A stretch of 64,000 nt of DNA from Pseudomonas batumici (GTDB taxonomy: Bacteria > Pseudomonadota > Gammaproteobacteria > Pseudomonadales > Pseudomonadaceae), in the NCBI RefSeq assembly GCF_000820515.1, contig NZ_JXDG01000035.1, forward strand, positions 62,001 to 126,000. The letters are read 5' to 3'. Both the position numbers and the translations under genes were made by a program. The notes under the pieces were generated by a model. The model had not been told where the DNA came from, searched no databases, and saw only the letters and a list, made by a program, of their open reading frames with translations. Of the stretch, positions 15,467 to 30,312 are shown one piece after another (positions within the stretch are counted from its first letter, which is position 1; each line of letters starts with the position of its first letter).

Positions 15467-16360
15467 ATGCCCGCTATCCGAATTGGCATCAACCCGATCT
15501 CCTGGAGTAACGACGACCTGCCTTCCCTCGGCGGCGAAACGCCGCTGAGCACCGCCTTGAGCGAAGGCAAGGCCATCGGCTACGAAGGTTTCGAGCTCAA
15601 CGGCAAGTTTCCCAAGGACGCCAAAGGGGTCGGCGATGTGTTGCGGCCCTACGACCTGGCGCTGGTCTCCGGCTGGTATTCCAGCCGCCTGGCCCGGCGT
15701 TCGGTGGCGGAGGAAATCGACGCCATCGCCAGCCATGTCGAGTTGCTGGCGCAGAACGGCGCCAAGGTGCTGGTCTACGGTGAAGTCGCCGATTCCATTC
15801 AAGGCCAGCGGATCGCGTTGGTGGAGCGGCCGCGTTTTCATAGCGAACAGGCCTGGCAGGAATACGCCGACAAACTCACCGAACTGGCCCGCTTCACCCT
15901 GTCCCAGGGTGTACGCCTGGCCTATCACCACCATATGGGCGCCTACGTCGAATCGCCGGCCGACATCGATCAATTGATGGCGCTGACCGGCAGCGAAGTG
16001 GGGCTGCTGTTCGATTCGGGCCATTGCTACATGGGCGGCGGCGAACCGCTCGAGGTGCTGCGCAAACATATCGGGCGGATCTGCCACGTGCACTTCAAGG
16101 ACGTGCGCAAACCGGTGGTGCAACTGGCGCGCAACAACCTCTGGAGCTTCCCGGACTGCATCGTCAACGGCACCTTCACCGTACCCGGCGACGGCGATAT
16201 CGACTTTGCCGCGCTGCTGGATGTGTTGCTGGCCGCCGATTATCACGGTTGGCTGGTGGTCGAGGCCGAGCAGGACCCGGCTGTCGCGCCGAGTTATGTC
16301 TATGCCAAGAAGGGCTTCGACACCTTGCGTGCGCTGCTGAACCAGAGGACCGGACAATGA
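15467..16360 (+). CDS. iolE: Myo-inosose-2 dehydratase
   Basis: A 297-aa TIM-barrel (xylose isomerase-like) enzyme that dehydrates scyllo-inosose to 3D-(3,5/4)-trihydroxycyclohexane-1,2-dione. The start MPAIRIGINPISWSNDDLP is the conserved IolE N-terminus; GYEGFELNG, AYHHHMGAYVE, LFDSGHCYMGGG and HVHFKDVR carry the metal-binding and active-site residues. An AAAGG site precedes the ATG at 15467. Its stop overlaps the iolB start by 4 bases (ATGA), so translation is coupled. Second step of inositol breakdown. Confidence 0.95.
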   Translation: MPAIRIGINPISWSNDDLPSLGGETPLSTALSEGKAIGYEGFELNGKFPKDAKGVGDVLRPYDLALVSGWYSSRLARRSVAEEIDAIASHVELLAQNGAKVLVYGEVADSIQGQRIALVERPRFHSEQAWQEYADKLTELARFTLSQGVRLAYHHHMGAYVESPADIDQLMALTGSEVGLLFDSGHCYMGGGEPLEVLRKHIGRICHVHFKDVRKPVVQLARNNLWSFPDCIVNGTFTVPGDGDIDFAALLDVLLAADYHGWLVVEAEQDPAVAPSYVYAKKGFDTLRALLNQRTGQ

Positions 16361-17166
16361 GCCTGCTGGTCAAGAGCAACGCCAAGGGTCGGACCCTGGT
16401 CGAGTTGGCGCCCGGCACCCTGGAGTATGTCGGTTTCGCCGCTTACCACCTGAGCCTCGGTGAAAACCTGCCGGTCAGCGCCGGTGACCAGGAGCTGTGT
16501 CTGGTGCTGCTCGGCGGTCGGGTCAGCGTCAAGGGCGAAGCACCGGGGCAGGGCGCCTTCGACTGGGACAATATCGGCGATCGCCAATCGGTGTTCGAGG
16601 ACAAGTCACCCTATGCCGTCTACCTGCCGCCCGGCAGCCAGGCCCAGGTGGTAGCCCTGAGCGATGTGCAGATTGCGGTATGCGCCGCGCCCGGTTCGGC
16701 GACAGCGGGCCATGGCCCACGGCTGATCACCCCGCAAGGCATGAAGCGCAGCGTGCGCGGCAAGGGCGCCAACACCCGCTATGTCTGCGACATCCTGCCG
16801 GACACCGAGCCTGCGCACTCGCTGCTGGTGGTGGAGGTGCGCACACCGTCCGGGCATTCGTCGAGCTACCCGCCGCACAAGCACGACACCGACGACCTGC
16901 CGCACCAGAGCTTTCTCGAAGAGACCTATTACCACCAGGTCAACCCACCCCAGGGTTTCGTCTTTCAGCGTGTCTATACCGACGACCGTTCCATCGACCA
17001 GGCCATGGCCGTGGAAAACAACGACCTGGTGGTGGTGCCCAAGGGGTATCACCCGGTCAGTGTTCCTTACGGCTACGAGTCGTATTACCTGAACGTGATG
17101 GCCGGACCCAAGCGCGTCTGGCAATTCCATAACGACCCGCGGCACAGCTGGCTGCTGGATCTGTAG
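16357..17166 (+). CDS. iolB: 5-deoxy-glucuronate isomerase
   Basis: A 269-aa bicupin (KduI/IolB family) that converts 5-deoxy-glucuronate to 2-deoxy-5-keto-gluconate. The second cupin is evident from [25 protein letters not shown], which holds the metal-binding His and Glu residues, and [13 protein letters not shown] near the end. Length is normal for the family. It overlaps iolE by 4 bases and precedes iolA by 40 bp. Cytoplasmic; acts after IolD and before the IolC kinase. Confidence 0.95.
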   Translation: MSLLVKSNAKGRTLVELAPGTLEYVGFAAYHLSLGENLPVSAGDQELCLVLLGGRVSVKGEAPGQGAFDWDNIGDRQSVFEDKSPYAVYLPPGSQAQVVALSDVQIAVCAAPGSATAGHGPRLITPQGMKRSVRGKGANTRYVCDILPDTEPAHSLLVVEVRTPSGHSSSYPPHKHDTDDLPHQSFLEETYYHQVNPPQGFVFQRVYTDDRSIDQAMAVENNDLVVVPKGYHPVSVPYGYESYYLNVMAGPKRVWQFHNDPRHSWLLDL

Positions 17167-17206
17167 TGCCTGCGCGATTTCAACTTTCCGATGGAGAACA
17201 AGAATA

Positions 17207-18709
<1,503 letters not shown>

Positions 18710-18744
18710 GCGATCTTCAACTTTGTCTGTGGAGAACAAGAATA

Positions 18745-19571
18745 ATGAGCCAGCCCCTGCGTTTCGCCCTGAACCGTATGGTCGCCCCACGTTTGTCGCT
18801 GCCGCAATTCATCGAGCTGGCGGTGGCCCTGAAGGCCGATGCCATCGAGATCCGCAACGATCTCATGGGCGTCGAGATCGAAGACGGCACACCCGCTGTG
18901 CAGGTCCGCGAGCTGTGCGCGGCACGCGGGATCAAGGTGCTGTCGATCAACGCCTTGTACCCGTTTGATGTCTGGAACGCCGAGCGCCGTGCGCAGACCC
19001 TGGCACTGGCGGCCTATGCCCGTGATTGTGGAGCGCAGGGCCTGGTGATGTGCCCGTTCAACGATCGCGACGATCCGCGCTCGGAAGCGCAACGCAACGC
19101 CGGGTTGCGCACGGCCTTGAGCGAGCTGGCGCCGATTCTGCGCGAGTACGGGATTCTCGGCTTCATCGAGCCGCTGGGCTTCGAAGAGTGCGCGCTGCGG
19201 CGCAAGCGCACGGCGGTGGAGGCGATCAAGGCGATCGGCGGCCTGGATGTGTTCCGCCTGGTGCACGACACCTTTCACCATCACCTGGCCGGCGAACAGG
19301 AGTTCTTCCCTGAGCTGACGGGCCTGGTGCACATCTCGGGGGTCGAGGACGCAAAAGCGCCGCTGGCGACCATTCGCGACGGTCACCGGGTGCTGGTGGG
19401 CGAGGCCGACATCCTCGGCAACGCGGCGCAGATCGAGACCTTGCTCGGCAGCGGCTACACCGGCTACCTGTCGTTCGAACCCTTTGCCGAAAGCGTGCAT
19501 GGGCGGACGGACATCCAGCAGGCGCTGGGCGCGAGCATGGCGCATCTCGAACAGGCATTGGCGGTGCAAGC

Positions 19572-19575
<4 letters not shown>
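18745..19575 (+). CDS. iolI: TIM-barrel inosose isomerase-like protein
   Basis: A 276-aa AP-endonuclease-2/xylose isomerase-fold protein. Likely metal ligands are Glu in [10 protein letters not shown], Asp/His in LVHDTFHHH, His in LVHISGV and Glu in LSFEPFAES. IolI proteins interconvert 2-keto-myo-inositol and 1-keto-D-chiro-inositol, extending the pathway to D-chiro-inositol. It follows iolA by 35 bp and overlaps iolD by 4 bases. Assignment to IolI rather than another sugar-phosphate isomerase rests on fold and operon position. Confidence 0.8.
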
Positions 19576-22570
<2,995 letters not shown>

Positions 22571-22589
22571 GGACTGTCCGTTATCGAGC

Positions 22590-22612
22590 GTTCCCACCAC
22601 GCGGGTGGGAAC
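22590..22612. repeat. Small palindrome between iolG and the next gene
   Basis: GTTCCCACC and GGTGGGAAC form a perfect 9-bp stem with a 5-base loop. It resembles the 'GTTCCCAC' class of dispersed Pseudomonas palindromes and may modulate downstream expression. Confidence 0.6.
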
Positions 22613-22628
22613 ACAAGGAGAATCACCC

Positions 22629-23489
22629 ATGCGTATTGCACTCGACCCCTATATGTACCGCAACCTGCCCCTGGGCAAGATGGTCGACAAGGTCGCCGAG
22701 CTCGGTTACCAGCATATCGAGCTGTCGCCCCGGGAAGATTTCCTGCCGTTCTACAAGGCGCCACGGGTCGACCGGGCGCGGATCAAGGAGTTTCGCAAGG
22801 CCCTGAGCGACACCGGGGTGCAGCTCTCGTCCCTGCTGCCGATGTACCACTGGGCCGCCGCTGACGAAGGGCTGCGGGTGGCGGCGGTGCGCAACTGGAA
22901 GCGCGCGATCCAGATCGCCGTGGAAATGGACTGTGAATTGGTCAACACCGAGTTCACCGGGCAGTCGGACAACCCGCTGGTCTGTGAGAACCAGTTCATG
23001 CGTTCGATGGACGAGTTGATGCCCGAGTTCGAACGCGAAGGCATCAAGCTGGATATCCAGGCGCACCCCTATGACTTCTGTGAGCGCAACAACGAGTCGG
23101 TCGACATCATTCGCGGCCTCGACCGCGACTGGATCAACTACCTTTATGCGGCGCCGCACACCTTCTTCTATGACGACGGCAAGGGCGACATCGCCTCGAT
23201 GCTCAAGTATGCCGGCTCCAAGCTCAGCCACTTGATCATCGCCGACACCTACAACCACAAGGCGTCGTCGAGCCTGCGCTATATCGTCAACCCGCCGGGT
23301 GTCACGGCCACCGTGCACCAGCACCTGGATATCGGCCAGGGCGAGGTCGACTGGGAGGCGTTTTTCGGCACCTTGCGCGAGATCAGGTTCGATGGCATCG
23401 CCACGGTGTCGGTGTTTGCCTGGGAGGATCGGCCGGACGAGTCGAACCGGATGATGCTCGAACGCGTCACGCGCGAGCTCTGCCAATAA
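22629..23489 (+). CDS. TIM-barrel sugar-phosphate isomerase/epimerase (IolH-like)
   Basis: A 286-aa xylose isomerase-fold protein beginning [20 protein letters not shown]. Candidate metal ligands are Glu in LVNTEFTG, His in DIQAHPYDF and His/Asp in [11 protein letters not shown]. The segment [18 protein letters not shown] recalls IolH of Bacillus, a protein of uncertain reaction in the iol operon. An AAGGAG site lies just before the ATG. It is the last gene of the first iol transcription unit; a promoter-like region follows. It could also be another inositol-isomer epimerase. Confidence 0.72.
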   Translation: MRIALDPYMYRNLPLGKMVDKVAELGYQHIELSPREDFLPFYKAPRVDRARIKEFRKALSDTGVQLSSLLPMYHWAAADEGLRVAAVRNWKRAIQIAVEMDCELVNTEFTGQSDNPLVCENQFMRSMDELMPEFEREGIKLDIQAHPYDFCERNNESVDIIRGLDRDWINYLYAAPHTFFYDDGKGDIASMLKYAGSKLSHLIIADTYNHKASSSLRYIVNPPGVTATVHQHLDIGQGEVDWEAFFGTLREIRFDGIATVSVFAWEDRPDESNRMMLERVTRELCQ

Positions 23490-23533
23490 GGCTGGAATGA
23501 AAAAGAAAATAAAGTTCTAAAATTGATTGATGT

Positions 23534-23547
23534 GGAAATTATTTTCC
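23534..23547. promoter_or_regulatory. Probable IolR operator before the inositol ABC transporter
   Basis: The site GGAAATTATTTTCC is a perfect GGAA-N6-TTCC palindrome, matching the one upstream of iolC. A weaker, imperfect palindrome (GAAAATAAAGTTC at 23505-23517) lies about 29 bp upstream, mirroring the paired arrangement at 13224/13252. It implies joint control of uptake and catabolism. Confidence 0.7.
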
Positions 23548-23656
23548 AATACAGTCGATTTCAGATTGTCGAGTGCCGACGATCGTTCGCTTGCCGGTCA
23601 CTGAAAGAGTCACGCTTGATCCATAAAACCAACAAGAATGTGGAGAAAGACTTTTC

Positions 23657-24583
23657 ATGAAAACCAAGATCCGCTTCACCTCGCTTGCCCTGTCCCTGAT
23701 GCTGGTCAGCGGTGCCGCCTTCGCCGACCTGAAGATCGGTGTGAGCATGTCGCAGTTCGATGACACCTGGCTGACCTACCTGCGTGAGTCCATGGACCAG
23801 AAGGCCAAGGCCATGCCCGACGGTGTCAAACTGCAATTCGAAGACGCCCGCAGCGACGTGGTCAAGCAACTGAGCCAGGTGGAAAGCTTCGTCAGCCAGA
23901 AGGTCGACGCCATCATCGTCAACCCGGTGGACACCGCCGCGACCCGGAAAATCACCGATGCGGCGGTCAAGGCCGGGATTCCCCTGGTCTACGTCAACCG
24001 CCGGCCGGATGACCTGAACCTGCCCAAGGGGGTGATCACCGTCGCCTCCAACGACCTCGAAGCCGGCCAGATGCAGATGAAGTACCTCGCCGAAAAAATG
24101 CAAGGCAAGGGCGACATCGTGATCCTCCTCGGCGACCTCGCCAACAACTCCACCACCAATCGCACCAAGGGCGTCAAGGAAGTCCTGGCCAAGTACCCGA
24201 ACATCAAGATCGAGCAGGAGCAGACGGGCATCTGGCAGCGCGACAAGGGCATGACCCTGGTCAATGACTGGCTGACCCAGGGCCGCAAATTCGACGCCGT
24301 CGTCGCCAACAACGACGAGATGGCCATCGGTGCCTCGATGGCGCTGGAGCAGGCCGGGGTGAAAAAGGGTAGTGTGCTGATTGCCGGTGTCGACGGCACC
24401 CCCGATGGCCTGCGCGCGGTGAAAAAAGGCGCCATGGCGGTCTCGGTGTTCCAGGATGCCAAGGGCCAGGCGGTCGGTTCCATCGACGCGGCGGTGAAGA
24501 TGGCCAAGCACGAACCGGTCGAGCAGGCGGTGTGGGTGCCCTACCGCCTGATCACCCCAGACAACGTCGACCAGTTCAAGTAG
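23657..24583 (+). CDS. Periplasmic sugar (inositol)-binding protein of ABC importer
   Basis: A 308-aa type I periplasmic binding protein (RbsB/IbpA-like). A Sec signal peptide occupies residues 1-23, with probable cleavage after SGAAFA. The mature N-terminus DLKIGVSMSQFDDTW and the hinge-domain motifs NPVDTAATRKITDAAVKAGIP and VVANNDEMAIGASMALEQAG are typical. The ligand is most likely myo-inositol because of the preceding iol genes and shared operator. A hairpin after its stop probably stabilises this part of the message. Confidence 0.9.
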   Translation: MKTKIRFTSLALSLMLVSGAAFADLKIGVSMSQFDDTWLTYLRESMDQKAKAMPDGVKLQFEDARSDVVKQLSQVESFVSQKVDAIIVNPVDTAATRKITDAAVKAGIPLVYVNRRPDDLNLPKGVITVASNDLEAGQMQMKYLAEKMQGKGDIVILLGDLANNSTTNRTKGVKEVLAKYPNIKIEQEQTGIWQRDKGMTLVNDWLTQGRKFDAVVANNDEMAIGASMALEQAGVKKGSVLIAGVDGTPDGLRAVKKGAMAVSVFQDAKGQAVGSIDAAVKMAKHEPVEQAVWVPYRLITPDNVDQFK

Positions 24584-24611
24584 TCAGTCCGTTCAATAAC
24601 AACAATAAACA

Positions 24612-24636
24612 AGCAAGGCGGCATGCCCGCCTTGCT
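24612..24636 (+). repeat. Intercistronic stem-loop after the binding-protein gene
   Basis: AGCAAGGCGG and CCGCCTTGCT form a perfect 10-bp stem with a 5-base loop. Hairpins in this position are known to protect binding-protein mRNA and lower expression of downstream ABC genes. It lacks a T-run. Confidence 0.7.
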
Positions 24637-24652
24637 GATGGAGTACCTGATC

Positions 24653-26221
24653 ATGTTCGCTTCAGCGACTGCTTCGAGCACCCCGCTGGTGGGTATCCAG
24701 CCAACCGCCTTACCTGCCGATGAGCCGTACCTGCTGGAGATCGTCAACGTCAGCAAGGGGTTCCCCGGGGTGGTGGCGTTGTCCAATGTCCAGTTACGGG
24801 TACGCCCGGGGTCGGTGCTGGCCCTGATGGGCGAGAACGGTGCCGGCAAATCCACCCTGATGAAGATCATCGCCGGCATCTACCAGCCGGACGCCGGTGA
24901 GCTGCGCCTGCGCGGCAAGCCGGTGGTCTTCGATACGCCGCTGGCCGCCTTGCAGTCCGGGATCGCGATGATCCACCAGGAGCTCAACCTGATGCCGCAC
25001 ATGAGCATCGCCGAGAACATCTGGATCGGCCGCGAGCAGCTCAACGGCTTCCACATGATCGACCACCGGGAAATGCACCGTTGCACGGCGAAACTGCTGG
25101 AACGGCTGCGCATCGACCTCGACCCGGAGGAACAGGTCGGCAACCTGAGCATCGCCGAGCGGCAGATGGTCGAGATCGCCAAGGCGGTGTCCTACGACTC
25201 CGACATCCTGATCATGGATGAGCCGACCTCGGCCATCACCGACAAGGAGGTCGCCCACCTGTTCTCGATCATTGCCGACCTCAAGGCCCAGGGTAAGGGC
25301 ATCATCTACATCACCCACAAGATGAACGAAGTGTTCGCCATCGCCGATGAAGTGGCGGTGTTCCGCGACGGTGCCTACATCGGCCTGCAACGGGCCGACA
25401 GCATGGACGGCGACAGCCTGATCTCGATGATGGTCGGGCGCGAGCTGAGCCAGTTGTTCCCGGTGCGCGAGAAGCCGATCGGCGACCTGCTGATGTCGGT
25501 GCGCGACCTGCGCCTGGACGGCATCTTCCAGGGGGTTTCGTTCGACCTGCATGCCGGCGAGATCCTCGGCATCGCCGGGCTGATGGGGTCGGGTCGGACC
25601 AATGTCGCCGAAGCGCTGTTCGGCATCACCCCGAGCGATGGTGGCGAGATCCGCCTCGATGGCCGGCCGGTGCGTATCAGCGATCCGCACATGGCCATCG
25701 AGAAGGGCTTTGCCTTGCTCACCGAGGACCGCAAGCTCAGCGGCCTGTTCCCCTGCCTCTCGGTCATGGAAAACATGGAAATGGCCGTGCTGCCGCACTA
25801 CGTCGGCGGCAACGGCTTCATCCAGCAGAAAGCCCTGCGCGCCCTGTGCGAAGACATGTGCAAGAAGCTGCGGGTGAAAACCCCGTCGCTGGAGCAGTGC
25901 ATCGACACCTTGTCCGGCGGCAACCAGCAAAAGGCCTTGCTCGCCCGTTGGCTGATGACCAACCCGCGGATCCTGATTCTCGACGAACCGACCCGGGGCA
26001 TCGATGTCGGCGCCAAGGCCGAGATCTACCGGCTGATCGCCTACCTCGCCAGCGAAGGCATGGCGGTGATCATGATCTCCTCGGAGCTGCCGGAAGTGCT
26101 CGGCATGAGCGACCGGGTGATGGTCATGCACGAGGGGGAGCTGATGGGCACCCTTGACCGTGGCGAGGCGACCCAGGAGCGGGTCATGCAACTGGCCTCC
26201 GGGATGAGCGCGGTTCACTAG
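24653..26221 (+). CDS. Sugar ABC transporter ATP-binding protein (two fused ATPase domains)
   Basis: A 522-aa RbsA/MglA-type double ATPase. Domain 1 has Walker [10 protein letters not shown], signature [14 protein letters not shown] and Walker [11 protein letters not shown]. Domain 2 has a degenerate Walker A (GLMGSGRTN), intact signature LSGGNQQK and Walker [12 protein letters not shown], the usual asymmetry in this family. The ATG at 24653 is preferred because GGAG lies about 9 bases upstream; an earlier ATG at 24623 sits in a hairpin loop. Energises inositol uptake with the flanking binding protein and permease. Confidence 0.93.
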   Translation: MFASATASSTPLVGIQPTALPADEPYLLEIVNVSKGFPGVVALSNVQLRVRPGSVLALMGENGAGKSTLMKIIAGIYQPDAGELRLRGKPVVFDTPLAALQSGIAMIHQELNLMPHMSIAENIWIGREQLNGFHMIDHREMHRCTAKLLERLRIDLDPEEQVGNLSIAERQMVEIAKAVSYDSDILIMDEPTSAITDKEVAHLFSIIADLKAQGKGIIYITHKMNEVFAIADEVAVFRDGAYIGLQRADSMDGDSLISMMVGRELSQLFPVREKPIGDLLMSVRDLRLDGIFQGVSFDLHAGEILGIAGLMGSGRTNVAEALFGITPSDGGEIRLDGRPVRISDPHMAIEKGFALLTEDRKLSGLFPCLSVMENMEMAVLPHYVGGNGFIQQKALRALCEDMCKKLRVKTPSLEQCIDTLSGGNQQKALLARWLMTNPRILILDEPTRGIDVGAKAEIYRLIAYLASEGMAVIMISSELPEVLGMSDRVMVMHEGELMGTLDRGEATQERVMQLASGMSAVH

Positions 26222-26287
26222 TTGTTCAACGAACAGAGGCCGGCGGCGGTGCTACGCGCCGGCAACGCGATAGAAGGGTGAGTGGTT

Positions 26288-27310
26288 ATGAACGTGATAC
26301 TGGAAAACAAGCCTGCAACGGTGTCGGTCAAGAGTCGCCGGCGTCTTCCCACCGAACTGAGCATCTTCCTGGTACTGATCGGCATCGGCCTGGTCTTCGA
26401 GCTGTTCGGCTGGATCGTGCGCGACCAGAGCTTCCTGATGAACTCCCAGCGGCTGGTGCTGATGATCCTGCAGGTTTCGATCATCGGCCTGCTGGCGATC
26501 GGTGTCACCCAGGTCATCATCACCACCGGCATCGACCTGTCGTCGGGCTCGGTGCTGGCGCTGTCGGCGATGATCGCCGCGAGCCTGGCGCAAACCTCGG
26601 ATTTCGCCCGGGCGGTGTTTCCGTCGCTGACCGACCTGCCGGTGTGGATCCCGGTGATCGTCGGGCTCGGGGTGGGGCTGCTGGCGGGGGCGATCAACGG
26701 CAGCATCATTGCCATCACCGGGATTCCACCCTTCATTGCCACCCTGGGCATGATGGTCTCGGCCCGTGGCCTGGCGCGTTACTACACCGAAGGCCAGCCG
26801 GTGAGCATGCTCTCGGATTCCTATACGGCCATCGGCCATGGCGCCATGCCGGTGATCATTTTCCTGGTGGTGGCGGTGATCTTCCACATCGCCCTGCGGT
26901 ACACCAAGTACGGCAAGTACACCTATGCCATCGGCGGCAACATGCAGGCGGCGCGCACCTCCGGGATCAACGTCAAGCGCCACCTGGTGATCGTCTACAG
27001 CATCGCCGGGCTCTTGTCGGGGTTGGCCGGGGTGGTCGCTTCGGCGCGTGCCGCCACCGGGCAGGCGGGCATGGGCATGTCCTACGAGCTGGACGCGATT
27101 GCCGCCGCGGTGATCGGCGGTACCAGCCTGGCGGGCGGGGTGGGGCGCATTACCGGCACGGTGATCGGCGCGCTGATCCTCGGGGTCATGGCCAGCGGGT
27201 TCACCTTTGTCGGTGTCGACGCCTATATCCAGGACATCATCAAGGGCCTGATCATCGTGATCGCGGTGGTCATCGACCAATACCGCAACAAGCGCAAGCT
27301 CAAGCGCTGA
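26288..27310 (+). CDS. Sugar ABC transporter permease
   Basis: A 340-aa RbsC-type inner-membrane permease with about ten hydrophobic segments. The conserved loop GIDLSSGSVLALSAMIAA, the EAA-like region YAIGGNMQAARTSGINVKR and the C-terminal AAVIGGTSLAGGVGRITGTVIGALI are characteristic. The start is taken at ATG 26288 rather than the GTG at 26282. It is the last gene of the transporter operon and is followed by a strong hairpin (27325-27348). It probably imports myo-inositol. Confidence 0.93.
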   Translation: MNVILENKPATVSVKSRRRLPTELSIFLVLIGIGLVFELFGWIVRDQSFLMNSQRLVLMILQVSIIGLLAIGVTQVIITTGIDLSSGSVLALSAMIAASLAQTSDFARAVFPSLTDLPVWIPVIVGLGVGLLAGAINGSIIAITGIPPFIATLGMMVSARGLARYYTEGQPVSMLSDSYTAIGHGAMPVIIFLVVAVIFHIALRYTKYGKYTYAIGGNMQAARTSGINVKRHLVIVYSIAGLLSGLAGVVASARAATGQAGMGMSYELDAIAAAVIGGTSLAGGVGRITGTVIGALILGVMASGFTFVGVDAYIQDIIKGLIIVIAVVIDQYRNKRKLKR

Positions 27311-27324
27311 GCGAGCCGTAAACG

Positions 27325-27348
27325 ACAAGGGCCTGTTCAGGCCCTTGT
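27325..27348. terminator. Hairpin terminator at the end of the inositol regulon
   Basis: ACAAGGGCC and GGCCCTTGT form a perfect 9-bp stem with a 6-base loop between the permease and the convergent glycosyltransferase gene. It can work in both directions; the T-run is short. Confidence 0.7.
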
Positions 27349-27376
27349 TGCGTACAGGTTGTTGCAGGGCAGGGCA

Positions 27377-28399
27377 TCAGCTCGCCGTTGGCGCCGCAGA
27401 GAGCGAGTCCCGTTGCGTTGCCGCATCCGGCAGATAGCGCATAACCGCCTGGTAAACCTCGTCCACCGAAATATTATCCATCCCGTCTTTCTTGATGATG
27501 CTGTGATGGTCGCGGGCAGGATAAGGCCCGGTGTGCGCCGGGTCGGTCTTGCCGCAGAGCAGTACCATCGGTCGTTCCACCGCGCAGGCGACATGCATCG
27601 GGCCGGTGTCGCCGGTCACGAGCAACTGGCAGCGCTTGAGCACCGCCGCCAGTTGGCCGACGTTGGTCTTGCCGATGAGATTGACGATGTGCGGGTGAGC
27701 GGTCAGCGCGTCGGCGGCAAAGGCTTCGCTGGGCGAGCCCGTCAGCACGATATAGACAGACGGGTGCTTCTGTACCAGGCGCTGGACCAGGTGATCAAAG
27801 CGCTTGAAAGGCCAGCTGCGGGTGTCCTTGGTCATCAGGAAAGGAAACAGCCGGGACAGGAAGCTGCGACCCTTCTTCGAAATCTGATGACAGCCCATGT
27901 GCAAGGCAATGAGAAAAGGCTCGGGGGTGGCTGGGATTTTCTCCAGCAGTCCATCCGCCTGTGCCAGATCCTCCGCGCTCAGATTGAGCTCGTAGGGCCC
28001 CAATGGGAACTGGGCCACCTGCGGCAGGTGCTGGAGAACAAAGCGATAGAAGTCTTCCGAGTAATGAAACGCACTGGCATAGCGAGGCAGCATCAGAACG
28101 TTTGGAATGTCTTTCAGGTAGGTCGCGGTGTTCTTGATGTTCTGCAATGGCAAGATAACATCATAGCCGGCGGCCAACTGCGCGATCGGCTGATCGTCTG
28201 CGGTATAGAGCGTATCGATGCAGCTGTTTCGCGAAAGCATCTCATGGGAAAGCGTGGATAACGCGACAGCATCGATTTGCGCCTGCGGTTTTGCCAGGCG
28301 CAGTGCACGAATACCGGGTGTCGCGAACACGGTATCGCCCAGGCGGTGCGGAGCAACCAGGAGAATTTTTTCTGCGGCCTGTAGCGGGCTGGTCGTCAT
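27377..28399 (-). CDS. Glycosyltransferase family 9 (heptosyltransferase-like)
   Basis: A 340-aa GT9 protein. The N-terminal KILLVAPHRLGDTVFATPGIRAL is the hallmark of ADP-heptose:LPS heptosyltransferases, and VTGDTGPMHVACAVERPMVLLCGKTDPAHTGPY is the C-terminal nucleotide-binding signature. It probably adds a sugar to lipopolysaccharide or another surface glycan at the cytoplasmic membrane face. It is a single gene, not in a core LPS cluster, so the acceptor is unclear. The start MTTSPLQ at 28399 is favoured because an in-frame extension to 28666 is low in family similarity. Confidence 0.83.
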   Translation of the reverse strand: MTTSPLQAAEKILLVAPHRLGDTVFATPGIRALRLAKPQAQIDAVALSTLSHEMLSRNSCIDTLYTADDQPIAQLAAGYDVILPLQNIKNTATYLKDIPNVLMLPRYASAFHYSEDFYRFVLQHLPQVAQFPLGPYELNLSAEDLAQADGLLEKIPATPEPFLIALHMGCHQISKKGRSFLSRLFPFLMTKDTRSWPFKRFDHLVQRLVQKHPSVYIVLTGSPSEAFAADALTAHPHIVNLIGKTNVGQLAAVLKRCQLLVTGDTGPMHVACAVERPMVLLCGKTDPAHTGPYPARDHHSIIKKDGMDNISVDEVYQAVMRYLPDAATQRDSLSAAPTAS

Positions 28400-28638
28400 G
28401 CGCAATGGATCCGGTTCGGGTTTCGAGGGCGACGGTTCGCGGGGCGGACAGACTATCGTAAAGGGGGGGGATTTTCCAATCTGGGCGGGGCTTTCCCTTG
28501 ATTTCCCGTGCTCCGAAAGCCCGTCGCCGCGGGTGGCTGAAGAAAATCGAGGCCAGGCCGATAGCTTTTGGCCAGCGTCGCTTGTTATCTTGCCGAAGCC
28601 TGTTGTTTTCCGTCCCCGTTCAACGCGAGATCTCGCCC

Positions 28639-30261
28639 ATGTTGTTGAGAAATATCCGGATTGCACCCAGAGCGTTCATCGGTTTTGCCGCTATCGCCTT
28701 GCTCAGTGTGTTCCTGGGTCTGTTCGCGTTGAAGCAGACTCGCGACGTCCAGGCCCAGGCTGCCGATATCCAGAACAACTGGTTGCAGCGGGTGCGGGTG
28801 CTGGCGGCGGCGAACGCCTCGCTGGACCGCTATCGCCTGGGCTCCATGGCCCACATCCTGTCTTCCAGCGACGCGGATATGAAGGTCTATGAGGACAAAT
28901 CGGCCGGGCGCCTGCAAAGCGTGCATGAGCAGATGTCGATTTACGCGGGCCTGCTGACCAGCAGCGACGACAAGGGGCGGCTGGAAGCGTTCAACCGCAG
29001 CCTGGAGGCGTATGCCAAGAATCACCTCAAGTTGCTCAGGTTGTCGCGGCAAGGGGACAAGGCCGGCGCCAACACCTACCTCTCGACCATCCGCGACTCC
29101 TATGAACAGATGACCAAGAACCTGGATGATCTGATCGAGCGTGCGAACAAGGGCGCGGAGCTGGCCGGCAAGCAGTCGGCCAGCACCTATGACAGTGCGG
29201 TGGCGGGCATCGGCCTGGCCATTCTGCTGGTGGGTATCGGCACCGTGCTGGTGGCCTGGTTGCTTACCCGCAGCATTACCGTGCCGATCATCGAGGCGGT
29301 CCAGGTCGCGGAAACCATCGCCAAGGGCGATCTGACCCAGCCGATCAATCCCGCCGGCAACGACGAAGCCAGTCGTCTGCTCACGGCCTTGGCCGCCATG
29401 CAGGGCAGCCTGCTCACCACCCTCAAGCAAATCGCCGGTTCGTCGACCCAGCTGGCGTCGGCTGCCGAAGAATTGAACGCGGTGACGGCCGAGGGCAGCC
29501 GCGACCTGCAACAGCAGCATGGTGAAATCGAGCAGGCCGCCACCGCCGTGACCGAGATGACCAGCGCCATCGAAGAGGTGGCCAGGAACGCCTCGTCCAC
29601 CTCGACGCTTTCCCAGGAGTCGCGGACGATCGCGCTGAAGGGCCAGCAGCGAATGATCGAGGCGGTGACGGCGATTGTCGCGTTGACCCGGGGCGTCGAG
29701 GTCAGTTCCGAGCAGGTCGGCGGCCTGGCGCAGCAGGCGCAGGACATCGGCAAGGTGCTCGATGTGATTCGCACCATCGCCGAACAGACCAACCTGCTGG
29801 CGCTCAATGCCGCCATCGAAGCGGCGCGCGCCGGTGAGGCCGGTCGGGGCTTTGCGGTGGTCGCGGATGAGGTGCGGGCATTGGCCCATCGGACCGCGCA
29901 GTCGACCCGGGAAATCGAGGAGATGATCGGCAGCATCCAGACCGGCACCGCCAACGCGGTGAGCACCATGCACAACAGCAGCACCATGACCCGGCAGACC
30001 CTTGAGCTCGCCGAATCGGCGAAGACGGCGCTGGCGGAAATCGTCGAGGCGAATGACGAGATCAACAACCGCAACCTGGTGATCACCACGGCCGCCGACG
30101 AGCAGGCCCATGTGGCGCGTTCAGTGGATCGCAATCTGCTGAATATCCGCGAGCTGTCGATCCAGTCTTCCGAAGGCTCGCACCAGACCACCGCCGCATC
30201 GCAGTCCCTGGCCAGCCTGGCTGCCGAACTCAACACGACGGTCCGGCATTTCCGGATCTAG
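28639..30261 (+). CDS. Methyl-accepting chemotaxis protein
   Basis: A 540-aa chemoreceptor. TM1 covers residues ~10-32, a periplasmic four-helix-bundle sensor (4HB_MCP) ~33-190 and TM2 ~191-212. A HAMP domain follows, then a long coiled-coil signalling domain with the conserved tip [21 protein letters not shown]. No C-terminal CheR-tethering pentapeptide is visible. The ligand is unknown; small organic acids or amino acids are common for this sensor type. Monocistronic, starting [20 protein letters not shown] longer in-frame reading from 28498 is rejected because the membrane anchor normally begins near residue 10. Confidence 0.93.
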   Translation: MLLRNIRIAPRAFIGFAAIALLSVFLGLFALKQTRDVQAQAADIQNNWLQRVRVLAAANASLDRYRLGSMAHILSSSDADMKVYEDKSAGRLQSVHEQMSIYAGLLTSSDDKGRLEAFNRSLEAYAKNHLKLLRLSRQGDKAGANTYLSTIRDSYEQMTKNLDDLIERANKGAELAGKQSASTYDSAVAGIGLAILLVGIGTVLVAWLLTRSITVPIIEAVQVAETIAKGDLTQPINPAGNDEASRLLTALAAMQGSLLTTLKQIAGSSTQLASAAEELNAVTAEGSRDLQQQHGEIEQAATAVTEMTSAIEEVARNASSTSTLSQESRTIALKGQQRMIEAVTAIVALTRGVEVSSEQVGGLAQQAQDIGKVLDVIRTIAEQTNLLALNAAIEAARAGEAGRGFAVVADEVRALAHRTAQSTREIEEMIGSIQTGTANAVSTMHNSSTMTRQTLELAESAKTALAEIVEANDEINNRNLVITTAADEQAHVARSVDRNLLNIRELSIQSSEGSHQTTAASQSLASLAAELNTTVRHFRI

Positions 30262-30270
30262 AGGCCCGCA

Positions 30271-30293
30271 GGCCCGTCGGTCATTGGCGGGCC
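30271..30293. terminator. GC-rich hairpin between convergent genes
   Basis: GGCCCG and CGGGCC pair around an 11-base loop just after the chemoreceptor stop and before the convergent DUF1460 gene. No T-run. Confidence 0.45.
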
Positions 30294-30312
30294 GTTGCCC
30301 GGGTGGCGCGGT

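Noticed and set aside
24623..24652. Earlier ATG for the ABC ATPase
   Set aside because: It lies in the loop of a perfect 10-bp hairpin and has no Shine-Dalgarno, while ATG at 24653 has GGAG at a normal distance.
24794..26218. 474-codon minus-strand frame across the sugar ABC ATPase
   Set aside because: Antisense to two complete ATPase domains; His/Asp/Val-rich shadow composition.
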